Shown here piece by piece: positions 1 through 4,933 of a stretch of DNA of 5,380 nt (the stretch's first letter is position 1; every line of letters begins with the position of its first letter). Under the pieces are notes generated by a model. The model saw nothing but the letters and a program-made list of their open reading frames with translations, was not told where the DNA came from and searched no databases. The position numbers and the translations under genes were made by a program. Source of the DNA: Candidatus Heimdallarchaeota archaeon (GTDB lineage: Archaea > Asgardarchaeota > Heimdallarchaeia > Heimdallarchaeales > Kariarchaeaceae); NCBI GenBank assembly GCA_027016475.1, contig JALUTL010000033.1, positions 1-5,380 of the forward strand, in the 5' to 3' direction.

Positions 1-609
1 ATGGAATACCAACAGGAACTTCTGGATTTGGTTTCATCGACTCAACATCCTCAAATTAAATTGATGCATACCTTCACGGAAGCTTTTCTGCAAATGCTCC
101 GCCCAAGATTTCTGAATAAGGAACTTGCCAAACAGGGATTCCAAAAGATCGCATTTGGCGAACAAGTCAATTATGACCTGAAAATAATGGCCCTGATCAA
201 TTTGGCTAAACTGTTGCTCATTGAGATAAATATGTCTCAAGATAGTTCATTGTTGGTAGAATTAAATGATTTGGCCAAGCAGCTAGAAGAAGTCGCTGAA
301 AGAGAAAATTCCATGATGTTGAAGATTACCATCAATTTGTTAAGAGCTCGGCTTGCTCTAATCAACTTTGACATTGATCAATCAAAACGAATAATGGAAA
401 GCAGCAAAAAGCTGATTGAACTAAACAAATCTGAATATTTAATGCATCTGATCGAACAGGAAGAGAAATCTTTGGAGCAGGAATTCTACAAATGGTATAA
501 TGCGGTACAACAAAACCCCAACTTTGTCGAAAGTCTTGAAAAAACCCACGCATTAGACTATATCCAGCAAATCAACCAAGTTCTTGGTCTCAAAATCGGA
601 AAACAATAA
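1..609 (+). CDS. TPR-like all-helical protein, probably the C-terminal part of a larger protein
   Basis: The 202 residues are almost entirely predicted amphipathic helix, with no signal peptide, membrane segment, Cys pair or catalytic motif. Paired helices with TPR-like spacing are visible, roughly residues 18-34 and 39-49, 61-76 and 82-99, 103-120 and 124-140, followed by a charged helix around 141-160 (LIEQEEKSLEQEFYKWYN). The stretch ALINLAKLLLIE followed by a leucine- and glutamate-rich helix, then LLRARLALINFDIDQSKRIM, resembles the C-terminal scaffold of long TPR proteins common in Asgard archaea; this is recalled family style, not a search result. Those proteins are usually several hundred residues long, and an ATG falls exactly on base 1, so the true start probably lies outside the window; no upstream sequence is available to test for a ribosome site. 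The likely role is protein-protein interaction in the cytosol. The stop is TAA at 607-609. It converges on the surface-protein gene. Confidence 0.75.
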   Translation: MEYQQELLDLVSSTQHPQIKLMHTFTEAFLQMLRPRFLNKELAKQGFQKIAFGEQVNYDLKIMALINLAKLLLIEINMSQDSSLLVELNDLAKQLEEVAERENSMMLKITINLLRARLALINFDIDQSKRIMESSKKLIELNKSEYLMHLIEQEEKSLEQEFYKWYNAVQQNPNFVESLEKTHALDYIQQINQVLGLKIGKQ

Positions 610-643
610 TCTCAACAGAAATAGTAATATCGAAAGTATGGGC

Positions 644-655
644 TTGAAATTTCAA
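644..655. repeat. 12-bp perfect palindrome in the convergent gap
   Basis: TTGAAATTTCAA is a perfect palindrome lying in the 53-nt gap between two convergent stop codons (609 and 663). It has no loop, so it is a poor intrinsic hairpin. The T-rich stretch just after it (661-680 on the plus strand) could help end transcription of the TPR-like gene, because archaeal terminators are often simple T-runs. A role as a protein-binding site is equally possible; neither is shown. Confidence 0.4.
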
Positions 656-662
656 AGAATCT

Positions 663-1370
663 TTATTTTCTAGCTTTTCGCCCATGAGTTCGAATCTGAA
701 TGATGGCCACTGCAACAATCAATCCAACAATTGGCAATGGAGTTGTTTCATTTGAAGTCAATACTGTCTTTAACACCCCGCCTTCAATTAAACCATGTAT
801 TGTAAAGTTCAGAGTAAATCCGAACGATGTGGTGTTTGAAGACAGAAGCAACCCATCACTTTTCCTATAAATCAATGAAGTTCTCTGAAAAGAATCATTA
901 AGAGCAATTTCTACAACATCAATGGAAACGCCTAGGAAATCACTTCTTGTATTTTCTCTAAAGCTTGTAGTCACATTTTCCAAACCTTCAAGCTTTGTTT
1001 TGGTCTCCTGCCATGAAAGATTTGCAATAAATCCCAATTCTCCTCCTATTTTCCAATATCCCAACACCAAGTTTGAACTTGCTGTCGAATCCTTGACATT
1101 TTCCACTGTCAAATTGCCAATGGCTATATCCAATTGCGAATCTGGGTTTTCAATGTTATATATGGTAAGATTCAAAGTGTCGGAACTGGAATAGATATAT
1201 TTGGTTGAGGTTCCATTGTCGTACCAAGTTACTGCTTCAGATTGGTCATTCTCAATATCATAGATGACAGTTAGAGTATGATCTTCACCTTCATGTCCTT
1301 CACTGTGAATCGCTCCGCTGATCAGGACTGTTAGGATGAGTAAACCAAATATCGTATTTCTTGCTTTCAT
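663..1370 (-). CDS. Sequon-rich exported protein with C-terminal membrane anchor (hypothetical surface glycoprotein)
   Basis: This 235-residue protein has no family I can name. Residues 1-21 form a signal peptide (basic MKAR, hydrophobic core to SGA). Just after it, residues 22-31 (HSEGHEGEDH) are rich in His, Glu and Asp and could bind metal. The body (about 32-208) is Thr/Ser/Asn-rich, probably beta structure, with no Cys. It holds nine N-X-S/T sequons (NGT, NLT twice, NLS, NVT, NDS, NTT, NFT, NET), as expected for an archaeal cell-surface glycoprotein. The end is a threonine/proline linker (TTPLP), a short hydrophobic segment (about 212-226) and a basic tail (RTHGRKARK), so the topology is a type I anchor or a CTERM-like sorting signal. 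A TATA box 24-30 nt before the ATG and the absence of a Shine-Dalgarno support this start and a leaderless mRNA. Its gene lies 112 nt beyond the zinc-ribbon gene. Export and anchoring are well supported; function is unknown. Confidence 0.85.
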   Translation of the reverse strand: MKARNTIFGLLILTVLISGAIHSEGHEGEDHTLTVIYDIENDQSEAVTWYDNGTSTKYIYSSSDTLNLTIYNIENPDSQLDIAIGNLTVENVKDSTASSNLVLGYWKIGGELGFIANLSWQETKTKLEGLENVTTSFRENTRSDFLGVSIDVVEIALNDSFQRTSLIYRKSDGLLLSSNTTSFGFTLNFTIHGLIEGGVLKTVLTSNETTPLPIVGLIVAVAIIQIRTHGRKARK

Positions 1371-1393
1371 GGTTGATGTTGATAGATTACGAC

Positions 1394-1400
1394 ATTTATA
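1394..1400 (-). promoter_or_regulatory. TATA box of the surface-protein gene
   Basis: On the minus strand TATAAAT lies 24-30 nt before the ATG at 1370, preceded by an A-rich ATAAACC that could serve as the BRE. No purine-rich ribosome site lies between it and the ATG. This spacing is what an archaeal leaderless promoter needs, with transcription starting at or a few bases before the start codon. It is the clearest promoter in the window. Confidence 0.65.
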
Positions 1401-1417
1401 GGTTTATTCGCCTATAA
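1396..1417. promoter_or_regulatory. Inverted repeat overlapping the TATA box (candidate operator)
   Basis: TTATAGG (1396-1402) and CCTATAA (1411-1417) are perfect 7-bp inverted arms separated by 8 nt. One arm covers most of the TATA box of the surface-protein gene and the other lies upstream where the BRE and activator sites sit. A dimeric regulator bound here could compete with TBP/TFB. That is inference; the arms are AT-rich and short, so chance cannot be excluded. Confidence 0.35.
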
Positions 1418-1482
1418 CTGATGCGCGTTAAACAAAATGAATTGAAAGAGTCTATAATTCAATAAACAAATATCTGCTATAT

Positions 1483-1749
1483 CTACACTTGACTTTCTTC
1501 TTTGAAATAATCCAGAATTTCACTCCAATCTTCCTTCAATTGCTGTTTTCGTGTTTTTGTTTTTTGTTGAACTTTTTTCAGAGGTGCTTTGTCCAGAATT
1601 TCGCTAAGTATTTCTCTTGGATCAAACTGTTTTCCACACACAGAACATGTGTAAACTGTCTCAGAATAGACATAAGTCAAAAAATTCCCACATGATTTAC
1701 ATTTGACATTCCTTGACCCAGCAATTGGATCTTTGTTCACTATTGGCAT
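1483..1749 (-). CDS. Small zinc-ribbon protein
   Basis: This 88-residue protein has two CxxC knuckles, CKSC (Cys17, Cys20) and CSVC (Cys35, Cys38), 14 residues apart and each followed by Gly, the classic four-cysteine zinc ribbon. The loop between them (NFLTYVYSETVYT) is hydrophobic and beta-like. Residues 44-88 form a charged, helix-prone tail rich in Lys, Gln and Glu (KKVQQKTKTRKQQLKEDW), suited to contact nucleic acid or a partner protein. There is no signal peptide, so it is cytosolic. Such ribbons occur in many archaeal transcription and RNA-related proteins, but I cannot assign this one. The gene starts 53 nt after the protease stop. It has no Shine-Dalgarno, but a TATA-like element lies 22-29 nt before the ATG, so it is probably transcribed separately as a leaderless mRNA, with read-through from the protease possible. 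Zinc binding is well supported; the cellular role is unknown. Confidence 0.85.
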   Translation of the reverse strand: MPIVNKDPIAGSRNVKCKSCGNFLTYVYSETVYTCSVCGKQFDPREILSEILDKAPLKKVQQKTKTRKQQLKEDWSEILDYFKEESQV

Positions 1750-1770
1750 AAAATGTCAAGTTATCTAAAG

Positions 1771-1778
1771 CCTTAAAG
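1771..1778 (-). promoter_or_regulatory. TATA-like element of the zinc-ribbon gene
   Basis: On the minus strand CTTTAAGG occupies positions -29 to -22 relative to the ATG at 1749, preceded by the A-rich GAAAAC. It lacks a perfect TATA core but sits at the right place for a leaderless archaeal promoter, and no ribosome-binding motif precedes the ATG. A second AT-rich patch (TTTAGATAA) lies closer to the start and is too near to be the TATA box of a leaderless mRNA. Confidence 0.4.
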
Positions 1779-1802
1779 GTTTTCTGAGTTTTTGAAAACG
1801 AA

Positions 1803-4406
1803 TTATAATATTTCGAAAATAGTAAGGTGTGTTTGGTTTTGAGGTTCAAAGTGGTCAGTGGTAGAGTTTGGTTGATTTACTCCTGCCGCTGCCAATGTGA
1901 TAGGATAACTGACTTCCAGAGTAAATGAAGCTGAACTTCCACTGTAATGGTTGACCCGTATCGCCCATGTTCCTGTTTGCGTCGCTGTGTAGGTGATACT
2001 TTCGGGGTTGCTAAGGGTATAGGCCCTTTTTACCCAAGAAGAACCATAGGGGTCGGAACCGGGAGCATACAAGTACATGTCAATGTCAGCAGAGCCTGGC
2101 CATGAAAGGGTTGCCACTATATCTCCTGTAGCAGTAATATCAAAATAAAATACCTGATTTCTGACAGAGGAACTTACTGTCCCTGTAAACGTCTGTTCTC
2201 CTGTGCCAGTTCCTCCTCCAACAGGATAGGTTACATCCAATGTGAATGAAGCGGAACTTCCACTATAATGGTTCACTCGAATGGCCCAAGTTCCTGTTTG
2301 AGTTGCAGAGTAAGTTATTGATTCTGGGTTGTTTAGGGTATACGCTCTCGCTACCCAGCCTCCTCCATTTGGATCAGACCCGGGAGCATACAGGTACATG
2401 TCTACATCAGCAGAGCCTGGCCATGAAAGGGTTGCCACTATATCTCCTGTGGCAGTAACATCAAAATAGAATATCTGGTTTTTGACTGAAGAACTTACAG
2501 TTCCAGTAAATGTTTCTTGACCGTCTGGTGGTGGAGGTGCAGTATTGCTTGATGTAAATGTTCCAGTTGCAGAGCCTGTATTTCCAGCTGCATCTGCGCC
2601 TCTAACTTCGAGGGTATGCGTTCCATCTGCCAATGCGGTGGTATCCAAAGTAGCAGTCCATTCGTCATCCACAGTGTTGGTCATGGAAACCCATATCCCT
2701 CCATCAACCCGATAATCTGCCGATACCACTCCTATGTTGTCCGTGATAGTTGCTTGGACAGTGACACTTCCAGACACAGTACCAGTCGGCGACGAGATTG
2801 TCACTGAAGGTGCTGTAGTATCTGGGGGTGGTGCTTCACTTACAGGATATGTGACCTCAAGAGTATATGTTGCTGAACTACCACTGTAGTGATTGACCCT
2901 TATTGCCCAAGTCCCAGTTTGCGTAGGTGAATAAGACATAGTTTCTGGATTGCTTGTCGTATAGGCCCTTGTAACCCAACTTCCGCCATTTGGGTCTGAA
3001 CCGGGAGCGTAAAGATACATATCTACATCTGTTGAGCCTGGCCATGTTAAAGTCGCGGAAATCTGAGAAGTTGTTGCAGTTACATCAAAATAGTGTATCT
3101 GGTTTTTCACTGAGGAACTCACTGTCCCAGTGAATGTGTCTGTTTGTGTTGGGGGAGGCGGAGGGGGTGCTGCACCTGTCAAGGCACGATACACGTTGAG
3201 AATGCCTCCACTAACAACCTTGCCAGAAAATGCTGGAACAGGATCGCTGTAATCCATCAATTTCTGCTTAAGTTGTGTTGCAGTAAGGGTTGGATCATTG
3301 GCAAGAAGCAAGGCGGCAGCACCCGAAACATGTGGTGTGGCCATTGAAGTGCCAGAAATAGTATTGTAATTGTTTCCAGGATATGTACTCAAAATGCTGG
3401 ATCCGGGTGCAGCAATGTCTACTGATGTCGCTCCATAATTAGAGAATGAAGACATTGAGTCAGTACTAGTGCTCGAAGCTACAGCAATCAAATTAGCTGA
3501 AGAATACGAAGAAGGATAATGGGGGGATGCATCATTGTCTACTCCATCATTTCCTGCGGCTGCAACAAATAAACCAGGAAATGCATCAATTGCATCTTTC
3601 ATGGCCTGACTATAGCCACCACCGCCCCAAGAGGCAGATATTATATCTGCTCCCATCATTGTGGCATATTGAATTGCACTGATCCCATCTGCTGTTGATC
3701 CTCCTTGTGACCCAAGGAATTTCAATGACATCATTTTTACATTCCAATTAACTCCGACAACTCCGACTCCATTGTTGCCAACAGCGCCTATTGTTCCAGC
3801 TACATGTGTACCATGGGTATCTTGATTTGGATTGCCTCCATATACTTGGCCATTGTCATCAACAAAATTCCATCCATTGATATCATCCACATAGCCGTTT
3901 CCGTCATCGTCAATTCCATTTCCTGCAATCTCTCCGGGATTCACCCAAATATTGGCTGCCAAATCTGGATGGTTTACATCTATCCCTTCATCAATGACTG
4001 CAACTAATACTTCATTTGACCCTGTTGTGATATCCCAAGCCGAATCTGCCTGAATTCTTTGCATGCCCCACAAGGAACTCCATTGTGGGTCATTTGGAAT
4101 TACATCTGCATAATATTTCTGATTTTGCTCGACATAGCTGACGCCTGGTAAACTTTCAAGGATAGTTGCTACTGACGCAGGAACCTTCACTGCAATAGCC
4201 GATATTATAGTGTATTGTTCGAGAATCTCTCCACCGTACCTGTCAATAATCGATTGGAATTTCCCAAAATCGAAATTTTGGTCAAAACCAACCAACAGTA
4301 TGGTTTCAGGGTTCGGGTTTGTTGTATAAGTGAGAGACCCTATTGTCAATCCAATTGCCACTAGGGCAACCACTGCAAGAATGCTAATTTTGTATCTTGT
4401 ATTCAT
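1803..4406 (-). CDS. Secreted subtilisin-like serine protease (S8) with three PPC domains and one Ig-like domain
   Basis: This 867-residue secreted endopeptidase is complete. Residues 1-25 form a signal peptide. Residues 35-97 match an I9-type propeptide, a folding chaperone and inhibitor that is removed on maturation. The S8 domain spans about 105-408, with catalytic Asp139 (VAVIDEG), His198 (DTHGTHVAG), oxyanion Asn286 (AAAGNDG) and Ser354 (SGTSMATPH), all present. An acidic loop at 163-175 (NGIDDDGNGYVDD) resembles a calcium site. A six-proline linker (414-419) leads to PPC domain 1 (421-521), a bacterial-type Ig-like domain (529-621), PPC 2 (630-728) and PPC 3 (737-835), each PPC with a DMYLYAPG strand. 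The tail 836-867 is polar with two sequons and no membrane anchor, so the enzyme is probably released or held non-covalently. AGGAG lies 9 nt before the ATG and fixes the start. In other secreted proteases PPC domains are often trimmed after export. The substrate is unknown; nutrient scavenging or surface-protein turnover are both plausible. Confidence 0.96.
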   Translation of the reverse strand: MNTRYKISILAVVALVAIGLTIGSLTYTTNPNPETILLVGFDQNFDFGKFQSIIDRYGGEILEQYTIISAIAVKVPASVATILESLPGVSYVEQNQKYYADVIPNDPQWSSLWGMQRIQADSAWDITTGSNEVLVAVIDEGIDVNHPDLAANIWVNPGEIAGNGIDDDGNGYVDDINGWNFVDDNGQVYGGNPNQDTHGTHVAGTIGAVGNNGVGVVGVNWNVKMMSLKFLGSQGGSTADGISAIQYATMMGADIISASWGGGGYSQAMKDAIDAFPGLFVAAAGNDGVDNDASPHYPSSYSSANLIAVASSTSTDSMSSFSNYGATSVDIAAPGSSILSTYPGNNYNTISGTSMATPHVSGAAALLLANDPTLTATQLKQKLMDYSDPVPAFSGKVVSGGILNVYRALTGAAPPPPPPTQTDTFTGTVSSSVKNQIHYFDVTATTSQISATLTWPGSTDVDMYLYAPGSDPNGGSWVTRAYTTSNPETMSYSPTQTGTWAIRVNHYSGSSATYTLEVTYPVSEAPPPDTTAPSVTISSPTGTVSGSVTVQATITDNIGVVSADYRVDGGIWVSMTNTVDDEWTATLDTTALADGTHTLEVRGADAAGNTGSATGTFTSSNTAPPPPDGQETFTGTVSSSVKNQIFYFDVTATGDIVATLSWPGSADVDMYLYAPGSDPNGGGWVARAYTLNNPESITYSATQTGTWAIRVNHYSGSSASFTLDVTYPVGGGTGTGEQTFTGTVSSSVRNQVFYFDITATGDIVATLSWPGSADIDMYLYAPGSDPYGSSWVKRAYTLSNPESITYTATQTGTWAIRVNHYSGSSASFTLEVSYPITLAAAGVNQPNSTTDHFEPQNQTHLTIFEIL
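1902..2198 (-). repeat. PPC domain 3 coding unit, near-copy of the unit at 2223-2519
   Basis: This unit encodes residues 737-835 of the protease. It differs from PPC 2 at only about 13 of roughly 97 residues, mostly conservative swaps (K/R, I/V, D/E, S/T). At DNA level 2086-2129 and 2407-2450 are identical over 44 nt, a shift of 321 bp, with many synonymous differences elsewhere. The pattern fits a tandem domain duplication followed by selection or patchy gene conversion. Confidence 0.85.
2223..2519 (-). repeat. PPC domain 2 coding unit
   Basis: This unit encodes residues 630-728 of the protease and is the closest relative of PPC 3, separated from it by a short Gly/Thr linker (GGGTGTGEQ). 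It follows the Ig-like domain after a proline linker (APPPPDGQ). It keeps the family landmarks: the TFTGTVSSSVKNQ start, the YFDVTA strand, DMYLYAPG, and TGTWAIRVNHYSGSSA near its end. Confidence 0.85.
2544..2822 (-). other. Ig-like domain coding segment inside the protease gene
   Basis: Residues 529-621 begin with DTTAPSVTISSPTGTVSG and continue with TVQATITDNIGV, YRVDGG, a Trp, DGTHTLEVRGADAAGNTG. This is the standard pattern of bacterial-type Ig-like domains found in secreted and surface proteins. It splits the PPC array between copies 1 and 2. It probably acts as a spacer or as a binding module for polysaccharide or the cell surface; the sequence does not decide between these. Confidence 0.75.
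2844..3146 (-). repeat. PPC domain 1 coding unit, the more divergent copy
   Basis: This unit encodes residues 421-521. It shares the same frame of motifs as copies 2 and 3 (TFTGTVSSSVKNQ, DMYLYAPGSDPNGG, TGTWAIRVNHYSGSSA) but differs in the second and third strands (TTSQISATLTWPGST) and in many synonymous positions. It is therefore the older branch, with copies 2 and 3 having split from each other later. Confidence 0.8.
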
Positions 4407-4415
4407 AGGTCATAT

Positions 4416-4420
4416 CTCCT
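4416..4420 (-). promoter_or_regulatory. Shine-Dalgarno of the protease gene
   Basis: On the minus strand AGGAG lies 9 nt before the ATG at 4406. It is the only strong ribosome-binding site in front of a start codon in this window, and it fixes the protease start ahead of the signal peptide. It also implies that the protease mRNA has a 5' leader, unlike its two downstream neighbours. Confidence 0.75.
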
Positions 4421-4518
4421 GTAAAAGAAACACCTATCCGATAAAATTGCATGTTTGTGTAATTTCACCGACATTCTGTTTCTTTTCTTTCGATGCTGAG
4501 ATTCGAAATTCAAATTAA

Positions 4519-4526
4519 ATTATAAA
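4519..4526 (-). promoter_or_regulatory. Probable TATA box of the protease gene
   Basis: On the minus strand TTTATAAT follows CGGAAAG, a reasonable BRE, and together they make the best archaeal promoter match in the gap. Transcription would start near 4495, giving a leader of about 90 nt, consistent with the Shine-Dalgarno. A weaker candidate, CAATTTTAT near 4441-4449, would leave a leader of about 10 nt or less, too short to include the Shine-Dalgarno. Confidence 0.4.
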
Positions 4527-4527
4527 C

Positions 4528-4545
4528 TTTCCGTACTTTCGGAAA
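4528..4545. promoter_or_regulatory. Inverted repeat beside the protease TATA box (candidate operator)
   Basis: TTTCCG (4528-4533) and CGGAAA (4540-4545) are perfect inverted arms around a 6-nt spacer. The near arm coincides with the presumed BRE, immediately upstream of the TATA box. A regulator there could either recruit or block TFB. The arms are only 6 bp, so chance occurrence remains possible. Confidence 0.35.
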
Positions 4546-4825
4546 ATCAAAAAAATTAACAAATTTTAATGTGCAGAATTATAGTGCGGTGAATTCCTAT
4601 GTTTTTCCACTCTTTTTCTCGATTTCGAAAAACTCATCAAATTTCCGATAATAATCTATTGGTGTTACGAATTTCGAACATTGTTGTTTTTTCAAATTTG
4701 TAGTGATGATGTTAGAAATTCCGACGTTTCAAAGACCTATGGTGACTGATGTAGTTATATTTACCAGAACACACAGGGATGTAATTTTTGCAACAAATAC
4801 TCGAATGATACACTTTAAAGTTAAC

Positions 4826-4858
4826 AAAAAATCTAAACCTTGCCATTAAACAAAAACA
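4826..4858 (-). terminator. Possible T-rich terminator of the transporter gene
   Basis: Read on the minus strand, the stretch contains TGTTTTTG and, further on, ATTTTTTG, about 75-110 nt after the transporter stop. Archaeal transcription often ends at such T-runs without a hairpin. No stable stem was seen next to them, and T-runs are common in this AT-rich gap, so the call is weak. Confidence 0.25.
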
Positions 4859-4933
4859 CGCAGCAAAAGTCATACTTCTTCCAATAAATTCTTCTTTCAT
4901 TGCCAAACTCTTTCTTTGCAGGAATACTATTAT

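Larger units (their letters stand above)
4407..4933. other. Long AT-rich intergenic region with no convincing gene
   Basis: This 527-bp gap separates the transporter stop from the protease start. I see no tRNA, rRNA or CRISPR structure. It holds the probable protease promoter at its left end, an inverted repeat next to that promoter, three copies of the 8-mer ATTTCGAA, a 10-bp palindrome ACTTTAAAGT (4812-4821), and T-rich runs after the transporter. A 64-codon minus-strand frame (4906-4712) starts with TTG and has a Phe/Cys/Arg-rich composition unlike a known protein, so I treat it as chance. Confidence 0.7.

Noticed and set aside
685..700. GAGTTCGAATCTG resembling a tRNA T-loop
   Set aside because: The flanking bases do not form a T-stem, no acceptor or anticodon arm can be drawn around it, and it lies inside the coding end of the surface-protein gene.
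922..1194. 90-codon plus-strand frame opposite the surface-protein gene
   Set aside because: It is the antisense shadow of a gene with a clear signal peptide, sequons and anchor, and it has no domain features of its own.
1441..1463. ATTGAA-N11-TTCAAT inverted repeat between the zinc-ribbon and surface-protein genes
   Set aside because: Six-base AT-rich arms with an 11-nt spacer are expected by chance in this composition, and the position is not tied to a promoter or stop.
1788..1799. GTTTTTGAAAAC as a hairpin terminator after the protease
   Set aside because: The arms are only 5 AT-rich base pairs with a 2-nt loop, too weak to form a stable hairpin.
4712..4906. 64-codon minus-strand frame in the intergenic gap
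   Set aside because: It starts with TTG, has no clear ribosome site or promoter, and its Phe/Cys/Arg/Tyr-rich composition resembles translated AT-rich spacer, not a folded or membrane protein.
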